The position numbers were made by a program, and so were the translations under genes. A stretch of 64,000 bases of DNA from Bdellovibrio bacteriovorus. GTDB taxonomy: Bacteria > Bdellovibrionota > Bdellovibrionia > Bdellovibrionales > Bdellovibrionaceae. The notes beneath the pieces are model-generated. The model saw nothing but the letters and a program-made list of their open reading frames with translations, had not been told where the DNA came from and did no database searches. The stretch lies in NCBI RefSeq assembly GCF_001592735.1, contig NZ_LUKE01000001.1:806001-870000 (forward strand), read 5' to 3'. Below are positions 24,812 to 33,040 of the stretch, piece after piece. Numbering within the stretch: the first letter of the stretch is position 1; each line of letters opens with the position of its first letter.

Positions 24812-25699
24812 ATGAAAAAAATATTTTTTGCCTCACTGTTTGTTTTAGCCGCTTGCCAAGAAGCTCCGCAAAACCACGAGCTAGGTTTCATCGACCCGGC
24901 GGTTTCTGCCGACATTATTCGCGGCAATCCGGTTCCGGCTCAAGACAAACTTGCACGCACTGTTTTTATGTTGGTGTCTACCGATAGCACCGCCACCTCC
25001 GATATGGATGGAGCCTCTATTTGCACCGCCTCCGCCTTGACATCTAAGATCGCCATTACGGCCGCCCACTGCGTTCAAGGCGGCCCCGATATGACTCATC
25101 GATTGCACGTTGTAGATGAAAAGGGCGTGACCACCACGAACAAAGTTTTAAAATTCAAACAACATGAAGAGTTCATTCCCGATGTAAATGCGTATCGCGC
25201 TTCTTTACCCAAAGAGGAACAAGACCTGCGCATCGAAAATCATGACATCGCCATTTTGCTTTTAGAAAATGAATTGCCAGCTTCCACCATCTATCCTCAT
25301 TTGCCGGAATCGGACGAGTTTCTGGAGATCAACGGACCGTTCACAAAACTTTTAGCCGTGGGGTTTGGGCGCGTCACCGGAGAGGCCTTGCGTGACGGGA
25401 AGTCCGGAATTTTGCGCCAAGGTGAGGTCGAGGGAAAAGGTTATAATCCCGAGCGCATGACCTTTGAAATTGATCAGAGCGATGGCAAAAGCCAAGGCAT
25501 TTGCACCGGTGATTCGGGAGGGCCTTCATTTTTAGAAACCTCCAAGGGACTGGTTCTTGTCGGGATCGCTTACGAAGTCGCTCCATATGTCTTTCCAGGA
25601 GATGAAAATCCAGATAGATGTCTTGGGACCGGTCACTACGTGAATGTGCAAAGCCAATTGAACTGGATTCTAAACACCAGCGAAGAACTTTTAAAATAG
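24812..25699 (+). CDS. Lipoprotein serine protease, S1 (trypsin) fold
   Basis: 295 aa. The signal ends in a lipobox LAAC (Cys15), giving a membrane-anchored protease. The catalytic triad is visible: His86 in ITAAHC, Asp145 in NHDIAILL and Ser235 in TGDSGGP. The residue six before the Ser is Gly rather than Asp, so cleavage is probably not trypsin-like after Lys/Arg. There is no obvious zymogen IVGG start; RGNPVPAQDKLAR stands in its place. Predatory bacteria carry many such proteases. The gene follows the unknown exported protein by 18 bases. Confidence 0.88.
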   Translation: MKKIFFASLFVLAACQEAPQNHELGFIDPAVSADIIRGNPVPAQDKLARTVFMLVSTDSTATSDMDGASICTASALTSKIAITAAHCVQGGPDMTHRLHVVDEKGVTTTNKVLKFKQHEEFIPDVNAYRASLPKEEQDLRIENHDIAILLLENELPASTIYPHLPESDEFLEINGPFTKLLAVGFGRVTGEALRDGKSGILRQGEVEGKGYNPERMTFEIDQSDGKSQGICTGDSGGPSFLETSKGLVLVGIAYEVAPYVFPGDENPDRCLGTGHYVNVQSQLNWILNTSEELLK

Positions 25700-25702
25700 A
25701 GC

Positions 25703-26098
25703 TTAATCGTTGTCGTTTTCAGGAGCGATTTTTTGAATCATCTGACGGAATTCGTGTTGATCTGAAGTCGGAACTTCGCGGCGATCCAAGGTGAATTTGA
25801 TATATTTTACAAAGTTTTTTTCAAACTTTTGATTGATGGTATCGCGGATGTGATTGCCCATGAAACTCATCTGCTGCATCCAGGTTGAGTTTCGCACCCA
25901 CACATACAAAACACCTCTTTGAAACCCGACAGGTTCGGCATTTTTAGAGATGGTGGGACCCACAACCTCTTCCCATTTGGCCCATAATTTCCAACGCATA
26001 AATTGCTCGGACAATGGCGACTTGCCATTTTCGAAAAGACTCTGTAGTACTTCCGAACCGACTGAAAGTTTGCGTTTGGGTTTCTGGTTTGAATCCAT
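25703..26098 (-). CDS. DciA-like DUF721 protein
   Basis: 131 aa. The DUF721/DciA core is present: MRWKLWAKWEEVVGPTISKN, then GVLYVWVRNSTWMQQMSFMG, then a basic helix with KIKFTLDR-like strand (YIKFTLDRREVP). DciA loads the replicative helicase in bacteria that lack DnaC/DnaI. The length fits a short DciA. It is convergent with the protease gene, three bases apart, and divergent from trmFO. Assignment is by pattern. Confidence 0.78.
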   Translation of the reverse strand: MDSNQKPKRKLSVGSEVLQSLFENGKSPLSEQFMRWKLWAKWEEVVGPTISKNAEPVGFQRGVLYVWVRNSTWMQQMSFMGNHIRDTINQKFEKNFVKYIKFTLDRREVPTSDQHEFRQMIQKIAPENDND

Positions 26099-26130
26099 GC
26101 GCTAAGGATTATCACAAAGGTTTGAAGTTG

Positions 26131-27453
26131 ATGACTCATTTCTCTAAAAATCAAAAAATTACGGTGGTGGGCGCGGGTTTGGCCGGCTCTGAATGCGCCC
26201 TGCAGCTAGCTGATCTGGGCTATGAAGTCGTTCTTTTTGAGATGCGTGATAAAACCATGACGCCGGCCCACAAAACCGCAAAATTTGCCGAATTGGTTTG
26301 CTCTAATTCCTTTGGCAGCATGGGCGAACATTCCGCCCCAGGCCAGTTAAAATGGGAAGCACAAAAGTTGAATTCCCACATCTTGCAAGTGGCTTATGAA
26401 GCCCAAGTCCCTGCCGGTCAAGCCTTGGGTATGGACCGCGAGGTCTTTTCGGCATTAATCACCGAAAGAATTAAAAATCATCCGCGCATTGAAATCCGCA
26501 ACGATGTGGTCAGCTCTTTGGATCAAATTCCTCGCCCCGCAGTGATCGCGACAGGCCCTTTGACTCATGATTCATTAGCCGAAAGCATGCGCCAGCACTT
26601 TGGTGATGAATTCCTTTATTTCTTTGATGCGATCGCGCCGATCATTGATGCCGACACCATCAACACCGACATCGCCTGGAAAGCCGATCGTTATGACAAA
26701 GGCACCGGCGACTATTACAACTGCCCGATGAACAAAGAGCAGTACAATGCCTTTATCGAAGAGATCCAAAAAGCGCGAAAAATTGAACCAAAAGATTTTG
26801 AAACCACCGATTTCTTTGAAGGCTGTATGCCCATTGAAGTGATGGTCGAGCGAGGTCCGCAAACCTTGCGCTTTGGTCCGATGAAACCCATTGGTTTAGA
26901 TGACCCGCGCACCGGCCGTTATCCCTGGGCCGTCGTGCAATTACGCCAGGACAATAAAGAAGCCACGGCTTACAACATGGTCGGCTTTCAAACACGCATG
27001 GCTTATGGCGAACAAGTGCGCGTTTTTCGCATGATTCCGGGACTAGAAAATGCGGAGTTTCTAAAACTAGGCAGCATCCATCGCAATCTTTTTATCAATT
27101 CACCAAAACGATTGAATAAAGATCTTTCCAGCAAAAATGACCCCTGGCTTTTCTTTGCCGGCCAAATCACCGGTGTTGAAGGTTATTTTGAATCCACTTG
27201 CACAGGGCTTATGGTTTCACGTTTCTTAGATCAAAAATTAAAAGACAAGCCGTTCAGTCCTCCCCCGCGCGAAAGTGCTTTTGGTTCTCTTTTAGAGGCC
27301 ATCACCGACCCAACACGGGCCGAACACTTCCAACCGACGAATATCAACTTCGCCCTTCTGCCGCCCCTTCCTGAAAAAGAACGCGACAAAGAAGTCCGGA
27401 AGAAAAAGCAAATTACAATCGCCCGCAGCGCGCTGGAGTCATGGGTCAACTAG
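26131..27453 (+). CDS. trmFO: Methylenetetrahydrofolate-tRNA-(uracil-5-)-methyltransferase TrmFO
   Basis: 440 aa. TrmFO makes 5-methyluridine at position 54 of tRNA using methylenetetrahydrofolate and FAD. The FAD-binding motif is VVGAGLAGSECALQLADLGY at about 10-29. The family stretch AELVCSNSFGSM carries the conserved Cys, and the C-terminal motif GQITGVEGYFESTCTGLMV carries the second conserved Cys. The start at 26131 places the dinucleotide fold near the N-terminus as usual. A longer frame reaches 26014 but would overlap the divergent dciA-like gene. Length is normal. Confidence 0.96.
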   Translation: MTHFSKNQKITVVGAGLAGSECALQLADLGYEVVLFEMRDKTMTPAHKTAKFAELVCSNSFGSMGEHSAPGQLKWEAQKLNSHILQVAYEAQVPAGQALGMDREVFSALITERIKNHPRIEIRNDVVSSLDQIPRPAVIATGPLTHDSLAESMRQHFGDEFLYFFDAIAPIIDADTINTDIAWKADRYDKGTGDYYNCPMNKEQYNAFIEEIQKARKIEPKDFETTDFFEGCMPIEVMVERGPQTLRFGPMKPIGLDDPRTGRYPWAVVQLRQDNKEATAYNMVGFQTRMAYGEQVRVFRMIPGLENAEFLKLGSIHRNLFINSPKRLNKDLSSKNDPWLFFAGQITGVEGYFESTCTGLMVSRFLDQKLKDKPFSPPPRESAFGSLLEAITDPTRAEHFQPTNINFALLPPLPEKERDKEVRKKKQITIARSALESWVN

Positions 27454-27590
27454 ACCTTTGGCACCACGGTGTCGACATGCACCTGGGCTAGTTCCTTAAC
27501 TTAATGCAACCCAGTCTTTGCTCAACAACAAAAAACGTTCTGTAATTATATCTCGAACCATGAAGGACTCGTGGTCTATGAGGGGGATTT

Positions 27591-28358
27591 ATGAACGTTA
27601 TGAAGCATGCACTTGTCATCGGTCTAATGACTTTGACAGTTTCTGCATTTGCAAAATCAGGTCAGTTTGAACAAAAAATCGTCGGTGGCGTTGAGGCCTC
27701 TGTCGGTGAGTTTCCTTTTATCGTTTCATTGCAAAGTGGTTCCCACTTTTGCGGTGGCTCTTTGATTAGAAAAAATTGGGTGCTAACCGCAGCTCACTGT
27801 GTAAAGGGCGGAACTGTTCGTAAGATCTTAGTGGGTCTTCATGATCAAAAAAATTCTGCGAATGCCGAAGTCCTGACTCCGAAAACAATCATTGCGCACC
27901 CACTTTATAATACGCGCACGATGGAATACGACTATGCGTTGATCCAAACAAACGAAGACTCTTCTTATGAGCCCATCGCTTTGAACCCCACTGAAATCCA
28001 AATCGGTGCCGATGAAATCATGTCGACCGTCGCGGGCTGGGGAACATTAAAAGAAGGGGCCTACTCTTTGCCTCCAAAATTGCAAAAAGTGGACGTGCCA
28101 CTTGTGACGGCTGACGAGTGTAACAAAGGTTACAAAGGCCAAATCAAAGACACTATGCTTTGCGCGGGTTACCCGCAAGGTGGCAAAGACTCTTGCCAAG
28201 GTGATAGCGGTGGTCCCCTTGTCGCTAACGACATCAACGGTCAACGTTACTTGATCGGAGTTGTGAGCTGGGGCCAAGGTTGTGCGCGTGCCAATTATTA
28301 CGGTGTTTACGCAAAAGTAAACGCCGTTTATGACTGGATCAACACGACAGCACAGTAA
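27591..28358 (+). CDS. Secreted trypsin-like serine protease
   Basis: 255 aa. A signal peptide (about 1-22) and short pro-segment precede the mature start IVGGVEASVGEFPF at residue 30, as in chymotrypsin-family zymogens. The triad is His69 (LTAAHC), Asp114 (YDYALIQ) and Ser206 (GDSGGPL). Asp200, six before the Ser, fills the specificity pocket, so it should cut after Lys or Arg. Six cysteines match the family disulfides. An AGGGGG ribosome site precedes the ATG. It is monocistronic with a strong terminator. A role in prey or environmental protein digestion is likely by context. Confidence 0.95.
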   Translation: MNVMKHALVIGLMTLTVSAFAKSGQFEQKIVGGVEASVGEFPFIVSLQSGSHFCGGSLIRKNWVLTAAHCVKGGTVRKILVGLHDQKNSANAEVLTPKTIIAHPLYNTRTMEYDYALIQTNEDSSYEPIALNPTEIQIGADEIMSTVAGWGTLKEGAYSLPPKLQKVDVPLVTADECNKGYKGQIKDTMLCAGYPQGGKDSCQGDSGGPLVANDINGQRYLIGVVSWGQGCARANYYGVYAKVNAVYDWINTTAQ

Positions 28359-28380
28359 TTTTCATTTAAAAATGAAAGCA

Positions 28381-28406
28381 AAAAGGCGGTGTCACCACCG
28401 CCTTTT
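28381..28406. terminator. Bidirectional terminator between protease and methyltransferase
   Basis: AAAAGGCGGTG and CACCGCCTTTT pair over 11 bases with a four-base loop; T-runs lie on both strands. It ends both convergent genes. Confidence 0.9.
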
Positions 28407-29228
28407 TTATTTGCGACAAGTGATCTGGCGCAGCCCAAAAGGGAATCCGATGGTGCCGTCGCTGTCGGTCATCGCACCTAGAACATGAAGAACTCTTTCT
28501 TCTAAAATTTCTTTTCCTGATTCAGACAACATATCCACTTCGTACGTCAGCATAAAAAAATCACGAAGATCGACGGGCTTTGCCCGGAAACTTAATTCCA
28601 GCTCTTTGACCTCAACTTCGGCAAACAGAGTTTCAAAAAAAGGCTTCACCAATTCGGCCGAACGAATGCGCGTATCCCCCACACCCGTTAAACGAGGCGC
28701 GCCTTCTTCACGCATAACCTGATGTAAGATATTGGTAAAGGTCTCCATGATCGGGGATCTCATGAAGCCGCCACCGATGATGGCCGAAAAGTATCCTTGT
28801 GGTTTTAACGTGCGATAAATTTCAGCTAAGACCGTGTCCGCCTCATTCATTAACATCAAAGCCAGGTGACAAAAAATAAAATCAAATTTTTCGTTTTCGA
28901 AGGGCAACGCTTGCGCCCGTCCTTCGAAAATAGAAATGGGCAATCCGGAGAGACGTTTTTTGGCAGCCTCAAGCTCTCCTTCGCTCATATCAATTCCGGA
29001 TAGCATGAGGCCTGGAATATTTTGATTGTGCAAAATTTCAAGTAAGATGCCATCGCCACAAGCTAGATCCAAGACGGCGGCGGGTCCGGTATTTTTTAGC
29101 AAAGTTTCAGAAACACATTCATAGGAGGTGCGACCATCAGCCGCTTTTCCGTGAAGCCATGTAACCGAAGTACACCCCGGATTTTTCTTATGGAAGTTTT
29201 TTAAAAAGCTTTCCATATCTAACGCCAT
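28407..29228 (-). CDS. SAM-dependent methyltransferase, class I
   Basis: 273 aa from the ATG at 29228, which follows AAAGGAGG at seven bases. The longer frame to 29288 would run into tdk. The SAM-binding motif is VLDLACGDGILLEIL (about 71-85), with the acidic strand end GIDMSEGELEAAKKRL, and motifs near ALPFENEKFDFIFCHLALM. It is of the UbiE/Methyltransf_11 type. The substrate is unknown. It is in the same transcript as tdk, 26 bases downstream of it. Confidence 0.85.
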   Translation of the reverse strand: MALDMESFLKNFHKKNPGCTSVTWLHGKAADGRTSYECVSETLLKNTGPAAVLDLACGDGILLEILHNQNIPGLMLSGIDMSEGELEAAKKRLSGLPISIFEGRAQALPFENEKFDFIFCHLALMLMNEADTVLAEIYRTLKPQGYFSAIIGGGFMRSPIMETFTNILHQVMREEGAPRLTGVGDTRIRSAELVKPFFETLFAEVEVKELELSFRAKPVDLRDFFMLTYEVDMLSESGKEILEERVLHVLGAMTDSDGTIGFPFGLRQITCRK

Positions 29229-29254
29229 AGGTGTTCCTCCTTTATGGACACGAA

Positions 29255-29866
29255 CTAAGTAGTGGCCTCTTCGCGTTTTAGTTTCCAATCCAATGTCGGA
29301 CTGTCCACTTGCGGTTTGAAGTGATCACGGCAACGAGCTTCATACGCATCGTGAGTTCCGACGAGCACCTGCCCATCGCCGCCCGCCGTTCTTTGGGTGC
29401 GGCTGGCCGTGCCCCCACACACCACGCACACCGCGTGTTGCTTCGTCACACTTTCAGCGATCGCCATCAATGTCGGCATCGGCTCAAAAGGCTTTCCCTG
29501 CCAATCCGTATCAAGACCCGCGATGATCACACGCAGTCCACGATCGGCTAAGTCTTGAGCCACTTGCACCAGGTTTTGTTCAAAGAACTGACCTTCATCA
29601 ATACCGACGACTTTTGTGCCCGGCTTTAAATGAGTCCAAATATCTTCTGCATCATGAATAGGTAATGAATCAATGGTGGTGAGGTCGTGAGAGGTCACCG
29701 CCATGTCGTTGTAGCGCTTATCAATAATAGGTTTAAAAACTTGGATTTGCAGGCGCGCGAATTCCGCGCGGCGCAGGCGACGAATCAACTCTTCGGTTTT
29801 TCCACTAAACATAGAACCAACAACAATCTCAATCCAACCGCGAGCATGAACGTGCGCAAAATCCAC
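29255..29866 (-). CDS. tdk: Thymidine kinase
   Basis: 203 aa from a GTG at 29866 with AGAGGGG seven bases upstream; the longer frame to 29929 has no ribosome site. Thymidine kinase phosphorylates thymidine for salvage, useful to a predator that recycles prey DNA. The P-loop is VGSMFSGKTEELIRR near residues 16-30. The Walker B and active site are in VGIDEGQFF, and the lasso region carries CVVCGG. A terminal Cys (EARCRDHF) completes three of the usual four zinc ligands. It is the type II (bacterial) form. Confidence 0.94.
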   Translation of the reverse strand: MDFAHVHARGWIEIVVGSMFSGKTEELIRRLRRAEFARLQIQVFKPIIDKRYNDMAVTSHDLTTIDSLPIHDAEDIWTHLKPGTKVVGIDEGQFFEQNLVQVAQDLADRGLRVIIAGLDTDWQGKPFEPMPTLMAIAESVTKQHAVCVVCGGTASRTQRTAGGDGQVLVGTHDAYEARCRDHFKPQVDSPTLDWKLKREEATT

Positions 29867-29924
29867 TGATGAACCCCTCTTTATATTTTGAAACCTTGAG
29901 ACGATCTCGTTCCCGCGCCCCCGT

Positions 29925-29953
29925 GTCAAATGAAGGACGCCGCACCATTTGAC
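29925..29953. promoter_or_regulatory. Inverted repeat between tdk and the mltF-like gene
   Basis: GTCAAATG and CATTTGAC, perfect 8-base arms 13 bases apart, in the divergent spacer 60 bases before tdk. It may be an operator or a stem in the tdk leader. Confidence 0.35.
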
Positions 29954-30103
29954 GCCTATCTGTAACTCCCCCCAATAGCTGAACTATTTTCTATTGCGTG
30001 GTATCAATTCGAGGAAATACTACTGTTTTTTGCTCTTTTTGCTCTGAAAAAGACCGGAAATCCTTGCTAGGACGGCGTTCCATCGGATACCTAGGCCCCC
30101 TCT

Positions 30104-31489
30104 ATGAGTCGAATTTTAAAGATACGACACAGCATGAATCGCCTGTTTTTGGTATTAGGCCTGGGTTTTACCACGGTCTCCATGAACGCCTGCGATTCTA
30201 TATATTGGGATGAAAGCCACAGCGTCGCTGCGGTAAAGGCCCAGAAATCCGAGATCGTTGTGCTAACCGCACAAAGTCCTCTTATATATAGTAAGTTCAA
30301 ACGCGGGGAAGCTTCGGGGATCGACCACGACCTTATTCAAAGCTTTGCCCAGCATTATGACCTTAAGGTCCGTTTTGTTGTGCTTCCGAACGAAGAGGCC
30401 GTTATTCAAGCCCTGGCCGCGGGCAAAGGCGACGTCGCCGCCGCTCGCTTACGCACCCCCGCTAACAAGAATTTGGGCTTCCTGAAGGGGCCGGCTTACG
30501 AAGAGTCTTATTTAAGTCTTTATTGTCATAAGAAATCTCAAGTGGGGCATCTCAAAGATCTGGCTGGTAAAACTTTGGTGATTTTAAATAAAGACAACCA
30601 CTTAGATCTTTCACGGCGACTCAGTCAGCTCGCTCCGCAATTAACCATCAAGGTCGTTTCAGAAAAACGCACCCAAGACATGTTTAATCAAGTCGCTGAA
30701 CGTAAAGCCGATTGCGTGATCGCCGAAAACGTCAGTGGCGACTTTTACAATCGCTATCATGCGGATATAGAAAAAGTGACTCAAGCAACGAAAGCTTTTT
30801 CTATCAGTTGGTTGGTAGCTCCAGATCAAAATGATTTATTACGATTGATGCAAGCTTGGTTTCAAAAGGCCTCGCGGGATGATGAAATCATGCGAGTGTC
30901 GGATCGTTACAAAGCTTACCTGGACCAGTTAGATCGCCGGGATATTGCAAAATTCTTTAAAATGATTCAGACCACTTTGCCTCAATATCAAGTGGCCTTC
31001 AAAAAGGCCGCACTTGATCACAACTTGCCATGGCAGTTGATCGCGTCCGTGGCTTATCAAGAGTCGCATTGGAATCCGGATGCTCGCAGCTTTACCGGCG
31101 TGCGTGGGTTGATGCAATTAACCACTGATACTGCTTTGCACATGGGTGTCGAAGATCGCACCGATCCTCTGCAAAGTATTGCCGGTGGTTCGAAGTATTT
31201 GCGCAAACTTTATAATCGCACGCCCAAAGGCCTTAACACCAAAGATCGCTTGGCTTTAACTTTAGCGGCTTACAATGTCGGTTCGGCACACTTGTTAGAT
31301 GCCCAACGTTTGGCTGAAAAAATGGGAAAGAATCCAAACTCATGGAGACAGCTGCGTGAAGTACTTCCGTTACTGGCAGACCCTGAATACGCCGCCCAAT
31401 TGCAATACGGCCCCGCCCGGGGGCACGAAACCGTCGAGTTTGTTGAGCGCGTAAAATCGTTTTACACTTTAATGGCTTCAGCTGGCTAA
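30104..31489 (+). CDS. mltF: MltF-like membrane-bound lytic transglycosylase
   Basis: 461 aa. The signal ends at a lipobox-like SMNAC, so it is probably lipid-anchored. Residues about 45-270 form a family 3 solute-binding-like module (TAQSPLIYSKFKRGEASGID, ALAAGKGDVAAARLR), which in MltF regulates the enzyme on binding muropeptide. Residues about 300-450 are an SLT lytic transglycosylase domain, with the catalytic Glu in VAYQESHWNP and the motifs TGVRGLMQL and AYNVG. It cleaves the MurNAc-GlcNAc bond to make 1,6-anhydro ends. ATG at 30104 or at 30134. The domain order matches MltF. Confidence 0.93.
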   Translation: MSRILKIRHSMNRLFLVLGLGFTTVSMNACDSIYWDESHSVAAVKAQKSEIVVLTAQSPLIYSKFKRGEASGIDHDLIQSFAQHYDLKVRFVVLPNEEAVIQALAAGKGDVAAARLRTPANKNLGFLKGPAYEESYLSLYCHKKSQVGHLKDLAGKTLVILNKDNHLDLSRRLSQLAPQLTIKVVSEKRTQDMFNQVAERKADCVIAENVSGDFYNRYHADIEKVTQATKAFSISWLVAPDQNDLLRLMQAWFQKASRDDEIMRVSDRYKAYLDQLDRRDIAKFFKMIQTTLPQYQVAFKKAALDHNLPWQLIASVAYQESHWNPDARSFTGVRGLMQLTTDTALHMGVEDRTDPLQSIAGGSKYLRKLYNRTPKGLNTKDRLALTLAAYNVGSAHLLDAQRLAEKMGKNPNSWRQLREVLPLLADPEYAAQLQYGPARGHETVEFVERVKSFYTLMASAG

Positions 31490-31490
31490 A

Positions 31491-32843
31491 TCATCCCGCA
31501 ACTTGATTGACCGCAGAGGCTTGATCAAAGATCGCGTCGACTCTTCCCGAAAGAGTCCGCATCGCCTCGGTCACAGCATGACAATCTAATTTCATCTGCT
31601 GCATTTCCTTGTGAGTTAAATGCGTTGCCGACTGCAAAAGATTAATAAACTTTTTCATCTCATCTAAATAGTGAATAAAGGTCTGACGAATTTCATTTTC
31701 GCGCGAAGACTCTACCGCCCCCATTTGACGAATGACTTCTAAACCCGTGGTCAGCTTACGGACATCCATCACTTTTTCAACGACATTAGAAAGATGTGTT
31801 TCTAATGATGCCATTTCTTCAGACAAGACGGAGGTGCCTTTGCGGAAAATTTTTGAAAAATGCTGACGGTTTTCAAGCATATCTTCAAACGCATGTTCAG
31901 ACACATTCATCTTGGCAATAGATTCGCGAACGAAAAAATCCACCATCATCATTTGCGTATCTAAACCCACGGCACACACCGCGCTTTTTTCAACCCCCGC
32001 AGAAACAATATTTACAAAATCCAAAAGTGACGCCAAGTGACCTTGGATTTCTTCAGAGGTTTTAGAAAACTCTTTGGCCACAACGCCTAAGCTCGCTCCG
32101 GTTTCATGAAACTTCGCCGCGGAAATGGTCATATTTAACGAAATATATTTGAGCTTTTTAAAGGACTCTGACAGGTCCGTCATGGTCTTTACGAAAGACT
32201 GATTGCTTCCTTGAAAACCTTGGATTTTTTCAAAGCAGGATTTTAAGATCTCTGAAGACTGCCGACTTAAATTTGAGATATCCGCGGCAGCACCAGAAAC
32301 TTTTGCGACATGGCCTTCAGCCTTTTTTCCTTCAAGCGCATTGAGTTCTGCGAAAGCCGCTTGAATCATAAAGTCTGTATAGCTTTTAAAACCCGCCGCT
32401 AACACCTCAGCATTAAGAAGATCGAGCGATGCAGAAAGTTCCGCCTCTTTTTCAAATTCTAAAACTTTGGCGTAAATAATTTTAGCGGCATCAAAGAAAG
32501 CTGATGACGGCTTCACGCGAATCGAAAGATAACCGCCTTCCATCGGAAAAGCGAAAGCAAAGACCCAATAATAGGTTCCATCCGCCGCGAGATTTTTAAC
32601 GTAGGCCGCAATTGGATTACCGGACTGAATCATATTCCAGAAAAGCTTAAACACCGCTCGTGGCATGTCAGGATGGCGAATAATACTGTGAGGCGCCCCG
32701 ATCATGGTTTCTTTTGAATAGCCACTGACACGAACAAACACGTCATTTCCGGAAAGAATAACGCCTCTTTCATTAGTCGTACTGAAAAAGAGCTCATCGA
32801 AATTAAAAATACTTTCTTTGATGAGTGCTTGCGGTTTTTTCAT
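31491..32843 (-). CDS. Cytoplasmic Aer-type PAS protein with a degenerate chemoreceptor-like helical region
   Basis: 450 aa. The N-terminal PAS (about 15-115) has the Aer pattern: GAPHSIIRHPDMPRAVFKLF, then YVKNLAADGTYYWVFAFAFP. In Aer-family sensors this fold binds FAD to read redox or oxygen state. From about 130 to 450 it is mostly helical, like a receptor signalling domain, but the highly conserved tip motif of methyl-accepting proteins (E-I-x3-I-x2-I-A-x-Q-T-N-L-L-A-L-N-A) is not intact; LKYISLNMTISAAKF stands nearest. There is no membrane helix. The ATG at 32843 is preferred over a GTG at 32852. It may be a soluble redox sensor. Confidence 0.78.
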   Translation of the reverse strand: MKKPQALIKESIFNFDELFFSTTNERGVILSGNDVFVRVSGYSKETMIGAPHSIIRHPDMPRAVFKLFWNMIQSGNPIAAYVKNLAADGTYYWVFAFAFPMEGGYLSIRVKPSSAFFDAAKIIYAKVLEFEKEAELSASLDLLNAEVLAAGFKSYTDFMIQAAFAELNALEGKKAEGHVAKVSGAAADISNLSRQSSEILKSCFEKIQGFQGSNQSFVKTMTDLSESFKKLKYISLNMTISAAKFHETGASLGVVAKEFSKTSEEIQGHLASLLDFVNIVSAGVEKSAVCAVGLDTQMMMVDFFVRESIAKMNVSEHAFEDMLENRQHFSKIFRKGTSVLSEEMASLETHLSNVVEKVMDVRKLTTGLEVIRQMGAVESSRENEIRQTFIHYLDEMKKFINLLQSATHLTHKEMQQMKLDCHAVTEAMRTLSGRVDAIFDQASAVNQVAG

Positions 32844-32983
32844 TATCACCACCCTTCCGAATTTAGGATAGCCCGGAGGGGTGGAATTGTCGCATGATCG
32901 TCGTCATACTCGACTCGCCCTAAATGATATTTTTGTGAATCATTTTAAGAAGATACGAATGATATTCGAGTTAAAAATAAAAA

Positions 32984-33006
32984 AGCCCGCAAATCAATTA
33001 CGGGCT
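32984..33006 (-). terminator. Rho-independent terminator of glmS
   Basis: On the minus strand AGCCCG and CGGGCT pair across an eleven-base loop, followed by TTTTTTATTTTT. It lies 35 bases after the glmS stop. Confidence 0.85.
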
Positions 33007-33040
33007 CATATATTTACTTTTATTTCTTACATATCCAAGA

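Noticed and set aside
26014-26130. N-terminal extension of trmFO
   Set aside because: It overlaps the divergent DciA-like gene and places the FAD motif unusually far from the start; the ATG at 26131 is normal for the family.
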